Source: Artocarpus heterophyllus (Eukaryota > Streptophyta > Magnoliopsida > Rosales > Moraceae). From it: 64,000 bases of DNA. Position 1 is the stretch's first letter; the number at the start of each line of letters is the position of its first letter. Under the pieces are notes generated by a model, which saw nothing but the letters and a program-made list of their open reading frames with translations, had not been told where the DNA came from and made no database searches. The DNA lies in contig CM046333.1 in assembly GCA_025403435.1 (NCBI GenBank), forward strand, positions 18,997,770-19,061,769, in the 5' to 3' direction. Positions 1 through 11,326 of the stretch are shown in pieces. Position numbers and translations under genes: made by a program.

Positions 1-2
1 GA

Positions 3-146
3 GTTCCCCTTGTATTTGCAGATGATGTTGTTTTGTTCTATACAAAGCTATTATTTTGTAGTGTTCGGTGCCTTAGGGAAATTGTTTATAGGGAAGGTTT
101 ATGGTGGGAACGTTTTCACTTGTTGTGTATGATCCGATGATGTTGT
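3..146 (+). pseudogene. LINE-type reverse transcriptase fragment
   Basis: An open frame runs from the window edge to a stop near 149. It contains PLVFADDVVLF, the FADD active-site motif of plant L1-type non-LTR retrotransposon reverse transcriptases. After roughly twenty codons the frame no longer resembles the family, so this looks like a short broken piece of an element whose bulk lies left of the window. The strong motif is the only support; a chance match in so short a frame is possible. Confidence 0.4.
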
Positions 147-374
147 GTTAATTTTAAATTTGAATTAATGGTAAAAAAAAGATGGAGTATTAAAATAAAA
201 TAAATCTTACCAATACCTAATTATAACTTTTAAACTAAAAAATAAATAAATGAAAAAGGATCAAAACCCTGCTGATTCTTTATCTTAGCTTTTTTTAGTC
301 TCTAGTGTCGAACTTAGTCGCTTGCCCCCATGATGGGGTTGGGATTCACCATGACCCATCAAGGGTTGTGCTCC

Positions 375-2002
375 TCTTAGAAAATGAGTGGCAATAGAAT
401 TTCAAAATTTTTAAATTAAAACCTTTTCTATAAACGAATTAGACATACTATTTATGATAAATTAAGAATATATTTTTTGTAATTTATAAAGTAGAATCAC
501 ACTTTTGACATGAAATCGTTTGACAAACTGCTACTAGGAATCGCTTTCAGAAAAGCTTTGACTAACTGGTCTTCTTTGTTGTTCTCTTTTCTACGATCAG
601 AATGCAAGTAGACACACTTTGTTCAATTTTCCTCTTGATAATTTCTCCCAAAATCACAAGAGAATACTAAGAATTATTGTTCTAATTCTGAATCATAATA
701 AACCATTGGAATATGTTTTCTATTTATAGAGGTCGGAAGGACACTTATTTTTATTAGATTAGGCTTTAAAAATTGAGTTTGGATCAAATCCTGCAGCTAA
801 AAACACATTTGATGCGATTGTTGACCTGGCAGGGATGGTCGACCACCCTATACTAGGGCCGGTCGATCGCTCTGATGTGACATGCCCCTGCCACACATTT
901 TTCCAACTTTTGAGATCTACTCGATCCATCGGTTTGAACTAATTGTATAATTACTCTTTTATTTAACCTGTGTATCTTTTAGAGAGTCTCAATTTTAATT
1001 CAAATAATCCAATGCAGAAGTTATCTAATTAAAACAGTTGTATACATGTAATCCCATATCAAATAAAATATATTTAAATAATTTAACATGTTTATTTTGA
1101 ATTAATTTAACCAAATAAATGTTAATAACATCTAATTAACTGAATTTTAAGCCAATCTAAGAATTAACATAAGTTACCGTATCGTTACAAAAAATATATG
1201 AGCTAGCAAAAGGGACCTGATGGATATATATAGATCAAGCTCCTATAATTTTTAAATAATATATTATCAACATGTATATTTTATAATTATCTACTTGAAA
1301 GCTATTTCATTAAAAAATTAAAGTTGTACTCTCGAACTATAAGAGAATACCATCAACCCTATAAAAAAGTTATGGATTCCATATCTATGAATAACAAGTC
1401 TACGTCATTCAAGAGTCATGTCTCCAATGTATCAGTATACGTACCTATAATTAGTTCAAGATGCCACTTTTTTGGTACATCAGAAGACATAAGTCAAGAA
1501 TACAAAGTCATTGATTTATTTCAGGATCAAGATGTAACACATATGATTGTCTAAAGTGAATTGATTCATTCAAATGAAAATTATTAATTAAATCAATTCA
1601 TCTTTAGTTTTAATCTAATATATTGTCACCAATGATAATATATCAATGTCTTTACTTATGAAATCCTACTCCAATGACTAAGATAAACTATCTCCTATTA
1701 GAGATGTAGACAACATAACAATCTTAACCTGAATAAAGCACCTAACTTTATTCCCTCGATTATGGCCTTTAATTATTTAGTCCATCACCTTAAGATTTAT
1801 GTTTTCCTCGTAATTTGTTCAACATATGCACGATCTTTAAGGTTTAGATTGATACTCTCAAGCTTTTATTTGCTTAATATATATTCAACATAAATAAATA
1901 CAAAGAGGACAATATTTGATATATAACATAAATAATTCTTTATTAATTAAATGCCCTAAAAACTATTACATCATTTAATCTTTTGGGCACCTGGTCTATT
2001 CA
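375..2002 (-). mobile_element. Degenerate solo Ty1/copia LTR
   Basis: Read on the minus strand this matches the ~2-kb copia LTR family found intact at 20169-22158, 22866-24898, 30139-32169 and 43722-45729. The diagnostic blocks appear in order: the LTR 3' end (AGAATTTCAAAATTTTTAAA), the TTTATAGAGG block that is a reversed TATA box at 721-728, the conserved LTR middle, and the LTR start near GGGCACCTGGTCTA. It is shorter than intact copies and has no matching target duplication, so it is old, eroded, and its ends are approximate. Confidence 0.6.
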
Positions 2003-2356
2003 TCCCCCACTCAATTGCAAGAACATGACTTAACCACCTCTGCCACCATAGATAAAGACCAAATAGAAGGGGTGGAGCTGTTAACGGTAGTGATGCCGAG
2101 GATCATGAAACCGATTCCCTTCAATTGGGTTAAGGGGGGACATAGAGCTCATGACGAACTAGTTTTAAAGCCAAAATGGTGACATAGGTCTCTTGAGTCT
2201 AAATTTTTTCACTAGATTGACCCTATAAGGACATGGTGGAGCTACTGACGACGAGTTATAGAATTTATATATAAAAGGCAATCATTTAAAGGTCTTGTTG
2301 AATCTCTTCCTTTTTGAAGTTTGTAAGGTGGGACGAGTCACACCATTTTTTTTTTT
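2003..2356. other. Spacer without recognised features
   Basis: No open frame, repeat or transposon end was recognised here. It includes a TATATATAAAAGG stretch near 2266 and a T-rich run just before the Ty3 element, but nothing that supports a gene. Confidence 0.5.
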
Positions 2357-2361
2357 AAAAA

Positions 2362-3661
2362 TGTATCTCCCCAAACTAACTAATAAGCTCGTGAAAAGCT
2401 TATTTAGTTAGGATAAAGAGGATTAATCTTTCAATTATATTATAAATGTTATGGTTTACTTAAAATATTCATGTCGGTATAAAAGAGTTTTAAATTGTGG
2501 TTTCATTCATTTTTCTTTTTTTCCACATATACAACATCCAAAAATATGATGTGGTGTATACTAGCACATTCAGAAGTTAGTAATATATCTTTTACATTAC
2601 CATAACAGAGCTGCTGAGTTTAACAAAATAGAAATCCAAAATATGCTTCAAAAGCTAATCCAAGAAAGGGCATATGAACAAATCTCTGCCTAGCAGCTCT
2701 GGATACCTAATCAACCCCTAACCCTACACATCCTTACCTGCATCATAAGAACTATAATGAGCTAAAGACTCGGTAAGCAGAAACTAATGCATGAACATGA
2801 ACATTGAATGAAAATGCAATTATACATATTCTTTATTAGTTTTCTTTCAACAATTCTCTCTCCTTTTTGGGTACTCTTGCACTGTGGTACTTAATTGGTA
2901 ATGATAGGCCATAGTTTTCAGAACCTATTCTTCATAATATGGCCAATGCAACAACAATAGTATGGGTTTTCCATCTTGGTCTTTAGACCTCAAGTATTCG
3001 CCATATTTAGTCTCAATCTTTGTATTTATCCTGGTTTTTCAACCTTAAAGTATTCACCACGTTTGTTAGGTCCACCGGTCCCATCCATGTCATGTGCCTA
3101 TCTCGACTACCAATTAAGCACCCTACCCCTATTTTTTCAAAACCTCATTTACTTTTTAGATCATATCACATGTTCTTATATAAAATGTATGAATTACGAA
3201 TGCTCTTTAACAATTTATATCAATGCCAAATAATAACATTCCAATCAATCCACCTTAACACATAAGTAACATTACATAGCTCTTGTGAGGCAGTATATGG
3301 TAGTTTCTACTTATCTCAAGTTCAATTTGTGTTGACTGAAAGGATGAGTCCTCTAAGGAGATAAGGTGTGCTGATAGCCTAAATCATAAAATTATATACT
3401 ATTCAATTTCTTATAGACCAAACTTATTGATCTAGGTCATAAGTTTATATTACAAGAGTTTTGCATTGAATTAAACACAAAATAAACAAAGTATAATAAT
3501 ATCAAAATTTACACATTCTTGCTACAAATTCCCTAACATCAAACACATAATAATTTTATCATTTTTAGCTAAATCAGGCCTTCAACAAATCTTTAACATT
3601 TCCAAACTTTAAATGTCATAGATATGCAAGATATGTAATTGTAAGTTAATTGGGCATTATA
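2362..3661 (-). repeat. 3' LTR of the Ty3 element
   Basis: This is a direct repeat of 6700-9060: the blocks around GCTTATTTAGTTA, ATTCTTTATTAGTTTTC, TTCACCACGTTTGTT and AACTTTAAATGTCAT recur in the same order. It lacks a ~1-kb segment (equivalent of 7957-8996) present in the other LTR. Its outer boundary TGTATCTCCCC follows AAAAA, and its inner boundary abuts the polypurine tract. Confidence 0.7.
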
Positions 3662-3675
3662 ATCCTCTCCTCTTT
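3662..3675 (-). other. Polypurine tract of the Ty3 element
   Basis: The minus strand reads AAAGAGGAGAGGAT immediately before the LTR start TATAATGCCC. This is the usual plus-strand primer position in plant Ty3 elements, where a purine run directly precedes the 3' LTR. Confidence 0.6.
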
Positions 3676-3779
3676 ATAAAATTTCATCCACAAAATTTGA
3701 CATACCAAATAGTTTTGGATATTTGTTCCTATCTCTTCCTCTCTTTTCTATGTGGCCTCTTCGACTGAATGATTCCTCT

Positions 3780-5040
3780 ATAAAACCTTAACTAGTTGAA
3801 TCTTTTTGGTCCTAACTCATTTTCTTTTCTATTAAGGATATGTACTAATTTCTCCTCATATGTTAAATCAAAAGTTATTTCCAATGGCTCATAACCTAGG
3901 ACATGTGAGGGATTTGGAATGTACTTCTTGAGCATGAACACATGAAAAACATCATGTACATTAGATAATGACGGAGGTGAGGCCAATTTATATGCTCTAT
4001 CACCAACCCTTTCAAGGATTTTCAAATAGGCCAATATATCTAGGGCATACTTTCCTCTTTTCCCAAATCTCATGATGCCCTTCATTGGAGCCACCTTTAG
4101 TAATACATGATCCTCAATAGTAAACTCTGAATCTTTTTTTCTTTTATTTGCATAGATTTTCTATCTACTTTGTGTTGTCTTCCTTTTTGCACGTATCTTT
4201 TCTATTGCCTTAGTGGTTTTTTGTATCATCTCTAGACCTAGTAATTCCCTTTCTCCAGCTTCATCCTAGTGAATTGGAGATCTATATTTTCTCACATACA
4301 GTGCATCATAAGATGCCATTCCAATTGTCGCTTGATAACTGTTGTTGTAAGTAAATTCCACTAGAGGAAGCTTTATATTTTAACTCCCTCGCAAATCAAG
4401 CATACAAGCTCTTAACATATCATCCAATGTCAGATTTGCCCTCTCTAACTATCCATCACTTTGTGGATGAAATACTATATTAATTACAAGCTTTGTTCCG
4501 ATAGCACTATGTAAACTCTTCCAAAATATAGATGTGAATTTAGGTCTCTATCAAACACTATTGAAACGAGTACTCCAAGTAATCTAACTATCTCTTTGAT
4601 ATACAATTGAGCATGCTTGTCCATGTTATAAGTGGATTTTGTTGGAAGAAAAGAGACTGACTTGGCTAACCTATCCACTGCCACCCATATGGAATTAAAT
4701 CATTTTTGAGTTCTAGGCAATCTAAGTATAAAGTCTATTGTAATGTGTTTCCATCTTCATTTTGGAATCAATAAAGGTTCCAACAACTCCACTGGTCTTT
4801 GATTTTCAAAGTTAACTTGTTGACAAGTTAAACATTCAACAATAAACTTTGCTACATCTTTCTTCATTCTAGGCCACCAATAATGTTGCTTTAAATCTTT
4901 ATACATTTTTGTGCTACATAGGTGTACTGAATAAGGAGTCATATGGGCTTCTTTCAAGATGTCTTCTCTAATGGCCTTAACAAATGGCATACACAACCTC
5001 CCTCTATATCTTATGATCCCATCATCAACTATTGAGATGC
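3780..5040 (-). pseudogene. Ty3 integrase remnant
   Basis: Three consecutive blocks of integrase are readable on the minus strand. At 4996-4757 lies the zinc-binding domain, with the HxxxxxxxH spacing in AHMTPYSVH, then the WWPRMKKDVAKFI segment and the CLTCQQVN cysteines. At 4740-4484 are parts of the catalytic core, including AVDRLAKSVSFLPT. At 4094-3792 is the C-terminal region with MRFGKRGKYA, ILERVGDRAYKLA and VHDVFHVFMLKKY, typical of Tekay-type integrases. Stops and frame changes separate the blocks. Integrase would join the cDNA to chromosomal DNA; this copy cannot be functional. No chromodomain was recognised downstream. Confidence 0.8.
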
Positions 5041-5219
5041 TTGGTCTCTATCCTACATCAACTTTGTTGTTCAACTCAATCAAATACTTGTCCATCATTT
5101 GACCTTCTTTAATTTTATCTTGTAGCACAGGTTGCAATACAAGGATTGATAATCTACTCATTCTTGCTTTTGAAACTAGTTTAAGCTCTAGTCTCTGTAA
5201 ATCCAATAATATTGGCTTT

Positions 5220-5743
5220 TAAATGACATGGAGGGATGGCATTGGTTTCCTACTCAAGGCATTAGTGACCACATTTGCCTTACTAAGATGGTAACTGATT
5301 ACATAGTCATAGTCCTTCACCAGTTCCAACCAACTACGCTGTCTCATATTCAATTCTTTCTAGATGAGGAAGTATTTTAGACTCTTATAGTCAATATAAA
5401 TCGTACACTTCTCATCATACATATAATGTCTCTAGATTTTCAAAGTAAAAACTATAGCAGCAAGTTCTAAGTCATAAGTTGGATAATTCTTTTCAAACTC
5501 CTTTAATTGACTTAAGGAATATACCATTACCTTCTTATTTTGCATTAACACACAACCTAAACCATTCTTGGAGGTATCACTATACACCACATCTACATCT
5601 TCTAACATTAATTACCGCTCCACTGAAGTATCCATAACACTAGCCAAATAGCCAACACAACCTTTGCTAAGCATTTTTTGAGCCTTCATTGTAGTTATAA
5701 TTGGTAGAAAACATCTCCTTGTGATACCCCAAATACAAACTGT
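5220..5743 (-). pseudogene. Ty3 RNase H remnant; RT core deleted
   Basis: The minus strand encodes the protease-RT linker (MKAQKMLSKGCVGYLASVMDT), then jumps within a few codons from an acidic LEDVDVV segment to the RNase H segment YSDTSKNGLGCVLMQ, followed by FEKNYPTYDLELAAIVF and YDYVISYHLSKANVV. The reverse transcriptase palm with its YxDD motif should lie between and is absent, so roughly a kilobase has been removed at about 5605. A short local duplication (AACATCTCCTTGTGATACCCC repeated near 5707 and 5746) lies beside the linker. The domain calls are from motif recognition only. Confidence 0.7.
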
Positions 5744-6130
5744 TCAACATCTCCTTGTGATACCCCTAAATATAAACTGTTCTTCTCTAGGTGGTTGAAA
5801 AATCACAATTTTCTTGTTGCAATCAATTGTAGTGCGACATTTTGTCAACCAATCCATACCCAAAATTACCTCAAAATCAGCCATATTCAAAACCATGAGA
5901 TCTACATATAAGGTTTTATCACCAATCCGAATCGAGCAAGCCTTTAACATTTGATTCAATTCTATTTCTTCCTCAGATGGTAAAGTTACACTATATCTCA
6001 CTTCCAACAAATCCATTTTATGCTCAATTTTCTCACAAATGTACTCGAGGTAAATGAATGTGTAGACCCTGAATTTATCAATGCATTTATAGCTATTCTA
6101 TAAATTAAAATATTACCTAAGACTACAGAA
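5744..6130 (-). pseudogene. Ty3 retropepsin-like protease remnant
   Basis: The N-terminal protease part reads ALINSGSTHSFTSS on the minus strand near 6090, where the family has an Asp-Ser/Thr-Gly catalytic triad; here Asp is replaced by Asn. The C-terminal half (6016-5744) carries ADFEVILGMDWLTKC and HCNK-like residues typical of the family's flap-to-end region. The two halves are in different frames near 6010. This aspartic protease would have cleaved the polyprotein; the Asn change and the frameshift indicate loss of function. Confidence 0.75.
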
Positions 6131-6699
6131 GCATTTGCATTAGCTTGTTCCTCTGTCATCGCATGCACCCTTCCTTGGATTTTCTTTTGCATTGTGGGAC
6201 AATTCCTTGCCAAATGTCTGACCTTTTTGCACTTGAAACATAAGTTACTACCTTCATAATCGTCTCCAAAATGATTTTTCCCACACTTAGCAAAAAATGG
6301 CTTCTCAGTTACATTAGCAGCTTGCTAAACTCTAGGGCGCTTATTGTTTCCTTATTGTGGCTTTTGTTCTACCGTTTTCCACTGGGTAGGATTCTTTGGA
6401 GTAAATCCTAGCCTCCTTTCTTGGCAAAACTTCTCAATAGATTTCTCATCTTGATCACCCATCAATGTCTTGTCCACTAACTCCCTAGACTCTATTACAG
6501 AAGACATTCTTACATCCCTTTTGATTTCAAGATTAAGACCTCTCAAATGTTGTCTATCTTTACATTGTTGTCTTTAGCAATATAAGGGACATATTTGCAA
6601 CTTTCATCAAATTTTTGAACATAACACACATTGACATACCTTTTTGCTTTAGCTTCAGAAACTCTTTCACTTTTAATGATCTAGTATCTCTGGTGAAAT
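6130..6699 (-). pseudogene. Ty3 gag C-terminal remnant
   Basis: The minus strand shows a gag C-terminus: a segment with DQDEKSIEKFCQERR (near 6450) and a zinc-knuckle-like C-x2-C-x4-H-x4-C arrangement about 6200-6245 leading into LAKNCPT. The gag N-terminus, leader and primer binding site are missing: about 6700 the sequence passes directly into LTR sequence beginning ATGTAAAGCTTATTTAG. The gap is therefore a deletion joining mid-gag to the LTR. Confidence 0.65.
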
Positions 6700-9060
6700 A
6701 TGTTCATGTAAAGCTTATTTAGTTACGATAAAGAATATTAACCTTTCAATTACATTATAAATATTATGGTATACTTAAAGAATATTCATTTTAGTATAAA
6801 TAGTTTTGAAACTGTTTCATCATGTATTTTTCTTATTTACAACATATACAACATCAAAAAATGAGATGTGGAGCATACTAGCACATCCAAAGTTAAAAAT
6901 ATATCTATTTGCAAAACCATACAAGAGCTTGCACATCCAAAGTTAAAAATATATCTATTTACAAAACCATAACAGAGCTGCTAAATTTGACAAAATAGAG
7001 TTCCAAAATATGCTTCAAAAACTTACCCAAAATATGGCATACGAACAAAAATTTATCCAGCAACCATGGATACCTGGTCAACCTGAACCCTATACATCCT
7101 CTCCTGGATCATAAGAACTATAATGAGATAAAGGCTTAGTAAGTAGAAACTAATGCATGAACATGAACATTGAAAGAAAATGTAATCAGACATATTCTTT
7201 TCTTAGTTTTCTTTCAACAATTCTATCTCTTTTTTGGGTACCCTTAGAGTGTAGTACTTAAATGGTCATGATAGGCCATGGTTTTTGGAAACTATTCTTT
7301 ATAATTTGGCCAATGCAATAATTGCAGTACATGTTTTTCTACCTTGGTCTTTAGATCTTTAGTATTTGCGTATTTAGTCTTAGTCTTTGTGGCTTTTCTT
7401 ATCTAGATTTTTCAACCTCAAGTATTCACCACGTTTGTTGGGTTCACCAATTCCACCTGCGTCATGTGCTTGCCCGACCAACTAGTAAGCACCATACCCC
7501 TATTTTTTTTCAAAATCTTCATTTTTAGATCATATCACATGTTCTTATATAAATGTATAAATTATAAGTGCTCTTCAACAATTTATATCAATGTCAAAAT
7601 AATAACATCCCAATCAATGCACCTTAGAACATAAGTAACATTGCATAGTTCTTATGATGCAGTAAATGGTAGTTTCTATTTACCTTGAGTTCAATTTGTA
7701 TTGAGTGAAAATATCAATCCTCTAAGGAGATCAGGTGTGCTAATGGTCTAAATTTCTCATAAACCAAACTTATTGATCTAGGTCATAAGTTTATATCACA
7801 AGAATTTTGTATTGAATTAAACACAAAATAGGTTAGGTATAACAATGTCAAAATGCACACATTCTTGTTGCAAACAAACACATAACAATTTTATCACTTT
7901 TTGACTAAATCAGGTTTTCAATAAATCTCTAACATTTTCAAACTTTAAATGTCATCTATGGTTGTAAATAGTCTTGAAAAAACAGCCAATACTTGAGAAT
8001 CAAACATGGTCCAAGACTTGTTTTCCACTTAACCTAGTTTTGTATTTCCTACCCACAGATTCAAAAAATAACATTCTAACTAATTTCACCCATTTATAAG
8101 AATTTAAAATCACTCAATAAACACTTAGAATCACGAGAAATAAAAGAAAGAATCAGATTCTACAAATTCTCAATTTTGCAAGGAAACTAGCTCAACTAGT
8201 TTAGTTTTATTTTAAACACATGGAATATGAATTTTCAACATTACAAACAGATAACTAACTTCAAAATTACATTAAAACACCTTAATTCTTCATAAAATTA
8301 TATAAAAATAAAATACCTTGCTGGATTCAACTTCTAGGGCTTTAGAAAGCTCTAAGTCCACTAATTCCATGCTTAAAGGATGAAAACTAGGACTGTTTTG
8401 TGTAATATGAATTTCTATATCATGGTTTCAATTTTTATGAGCTTAAGGACATGAAAAATGGAGAAAAAGAGGGGGAAAAAGTCCTAGATCAAATTGAAGC
8501 TACCAAAGAAAGAAAGAAGTAAAAATGAAGCTTCTAGTTCATTTGACTCTATCAAAATTAGGTTAGTGAAGGGAGGTAGTTGCTTGGGTGCTTTTGCCAT
8601 CTTTTCTTAGGGTTTGACATGTGGAAAGAGTGTTGGGTAAAAAGAAAAAAATCAGCTTATAGTTAGCCAATTAAATCAAGTACAAATAAATACAACTCAA
8701 TTTTCTATAACCTAGTCAACAAATCAATCACATTGTACCATTTTGCATACTTTCATTATCAATCAAATCTAGGTATTTCATATGCATAAATAGGCAAAAC
8801 AATCAATTTAGGATGCATTTAACATAGAAAAATACTTTACAATCTATCTTATAACCGTTTAGCCTACCATTATTCCTTAACCAAGAAACCGAGCTTGTCA
8901 CTGCAAATATAAGCACATTTATGCATGATTTAATATTAAAAATAATAAATACTCATGCTTGTAAAAATATACTTTCTATATGCTCATGATTGTGCTTGCT
9001 AAATGCATAGATATGTAAGATGCTTATTTCTAGTTAATTGCAAGTTAATTAGGCATTACA
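6700..9060 (-). repeat. 5' LTR of the Ty3 element (long version)
   Basis: The minus strand starts TGTAATGCCTAATT at 9060 and matches the 3' LTR at both ends of its length. It contains about 1 kb (7957-8996) that the 3' LTR lacks, and a ~50-bp local duplication of the CATCCAAAGTTAAAAATATATC block at 6882 and 6935. Its inner end lacks the last ~30 bases seen at 2362-2390, consistent with the gag-LTR deletion. Confidence 0.65.
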
Positions 9061-9065
9061 AAAAA

Positions 9066-9865
9066 GCTCTATGAAAATATTAAGAATCTTACATAGTCTG
9101 GTCGACTAATGCCTTGTGGAATTAGATTTCCCAATTCTACCACATTTGTTCCAACCAAGTTCTAGTCAAACTCTTCTTATTACAAATTAATCCTTTAGCA
9201 CACAAAAAATGTAAATAAATGATAAACCATCAAGACACTCTAACAAAGTAATTTTCTCAAGACTCACTTCTGAACAACATCATTTAAAATCATGATTTCA
9301 AACTTTTCTTCAAAGCAAGAGCAACAAACAAGAACATGTTCTGATATGATTTTTATGTAATTAATGACTCAATCATGCACATGCAGTAATCTCGGATTAA
9401 ACATATTTCACATATCTCTCTCATATTTGTTAAACAAAGGTAGATGTTTTAGCCTTAGATTTAACATGCATGTTTATATTTAAATTCAAACACTTAAAAG
9501 CATTAAAAAACATGTGCAACATCTTATAGAGCCTAGAAAATCAAAAAATTTACAAGGACAAATTAAACAATATTTGAAATGGGAAAGAGTGCAAGCAAAA
9601 TTAGACTTTTATTTTGGAAATCTATCATTGATTTTTTTTAGAATGGTATTTGGATGTGATTTTCTATTTACAGACGAGGAAGGTGGTTTGTTGTGTGAGT
9701 TTTCCTTTTTAAAATGAAAGGCCTAGTAGTTTTTTGAAACAAAACTAGGATTGTATTAACCATCCTTAGAAGTAGAGATTAGCAGCTTAAGGTTTCTTTG
9801 ATTGAAGAGGTCATGTAAAAGCTAAAGGAATTAACAATGGTACTTATGTAAATAAGCGAAAGTAG
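9066..9865. other. Spacer without recognised features
   Basis: AT-rich sequence between the Ty3 element and the CACTA MITE. Short open frames occur but none shows a recognisable domain, splice structure or codon bias, and no repeat partner was found within the window. Confidence 0.5.
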
Positions 9866-9868
9866 TGG

Positions 9869-10397
9869 CACTACAAGAAAAACTACATTTAACGACATAT
9901 TATTTATAACATATAGTTTTTGAATGTCGTTGAAAAGTACATACAACAACATCTCTAACAAACATGTCATTAATAACATTTGAAACAATAATTAACGACA
10001 TCTATATAGATGCCGTATTAAAAGTTCTTTTTAATGACAATAGTTTAGTGCCATTAAATTATTAATTTAACGAAAAATAGGAGATGTCGTCAAAGCCTTA
10101 GAGATTCCACGACGCCCCTTATAGACGACATCTTGACTAATATCGTCTATAAGGGGTGTCGTAGAATTTCCAAGGCTTTTACGACATCTCCTACTTGTCA
10201 TTAAATAATTTAACGATACTAAACTATTGTCGTTAAAAGTAGACCTTAAGACGACATCTATATAGATGTCGTTAATTATTGTTTCAAATGTTGTTAATGA
10301 CATATTTGTTAGAGATGTTGTTATTTGTACTTTTCAATTACATTCAAAAACTACATGTAGTAAATAATATGTCGCTAAATGTAGTTTTTTTATAGTG
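9869..10397. mobile_element. CACTA-type foldback MITE
   Basis: The element starts CACTACAAGAAAAAC and ends GTTTTTTTATAGTG, the CACTA-superfamily terminus. It is flanked by TGG on both sides (9866-9868 and 10398-10400), the 3-bp target duplication of this superfamily. Nearly the whole 529 bp is one inverted repeat with a centre near 10133, where GACGCCCCTTATAGACGACA is mirrored by its complement. Motifs of the AACGACAT type recur along the arms. It encodes nothing; a non-autonomous derivative mobilised in trans is the natural reading. Confidence 0.9.
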
Positions 10398-10400
10398 TGG

Positions 10401-11326
10401 GGTTCTGTTGCAATTATTAGAATAGTGGGAGATTTTATTAAATTTAAAATTTGACTATAATTTTCAATTCAATAAGATAAAATAAATACATATAAAACAG
10501 ATTTTAAGGCTAGCAACATAATTAATATTATTTGGCACATTAATTAACCATGATTTGCATATTAAACCTTCTTAAAATTGGTCATTGCAATTACTTGCAT
10601 GAAAACATATATATAATGAAAGATCAGAGACAAACTCATCAAAATTATGTTAATTATATATAATCAATAGTTCAGCTTCAGGCTTTTAGTAGATTAGCAC
10701 CAAAGTTAATAATTAAATAGATAATTAAATTAAGAATTATTTATTTGCATTATTGGAGCTTAATTTAGATACGTTGATCGGGTCTTTACACTGTTTCACA
10801 AATTCTCATAAAACAAATCGATTTAAATTTTAATATAATTGATATAATGAAATAGCATAAAAATATGGCTGCTGAGCTAGATGGGCACACAACCATAATT
10901 TTGGGGGACTTGGTGCATTGACTAGTCCAAACACACAAGTGGGCACATATAACACAATATTTTTTGAAGAAATAATTATTTTAATTAATTTTTGTCAAGA
11001 AAATATTTACGATGATTGAGACCTACAGTTTAAACTGCAGTTTGTTGTTCAAGCTAATTTTGTTAATATTTTCTCTCACAAAATTTAAATTGGTATAGTG
11101 TTTTTAGTTCAAACTAAGTTCTCAAACGCTCTATAAATTTGCAAGATTTTACATTACTAATTAAAATAGGATTTGAATTTGATTCAGATTTATCTAGACA
11201 AAGCAAAATTATATAGGGTTAACTTTCAATGAATTTTAGAGAGGTATTTTGGAGGATAAGATCTCTTCTCCTATTTGTATTATAATTAAGGGCTTTGGGT
11301 CATTATCTATTTTAGATTATCTAAGT
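10401..11326. other. AT-rich spacer
   Basis: No gene, transposon terminus or repeat partner was recognised. The stretch is strongly AT-rich and lies between the CACTA MITE and the truncated copia element. Confidence 0.5.

Larger units (their letters stand above)
2362..9060 (-). mobile_element. Ty3/Tekay-like LTR retrotransposon, defective
   Basis: On the minus strand the order is 5' LTR (9060-6700), gag, protease, RNase H, integrase, polypurine tract and 3' LTR (3661-2362). The gag-protease-RNase H-integrase order and the integrase C-terminus place it in the Ty3 group, most like Tekay/Del chromoviruses. The outer ends read TG..CA and are flanked by AAAAA (2357-2361 and 9061-9065), a plausible although low-complexity 5-bp target duplication. 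The primer binding site and gag start are deleted, the reverse transcriptase core is missing, and all frames are broken. The assignment of the element is firm; the clade is an inference from motifs. Confidence 0.75.
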
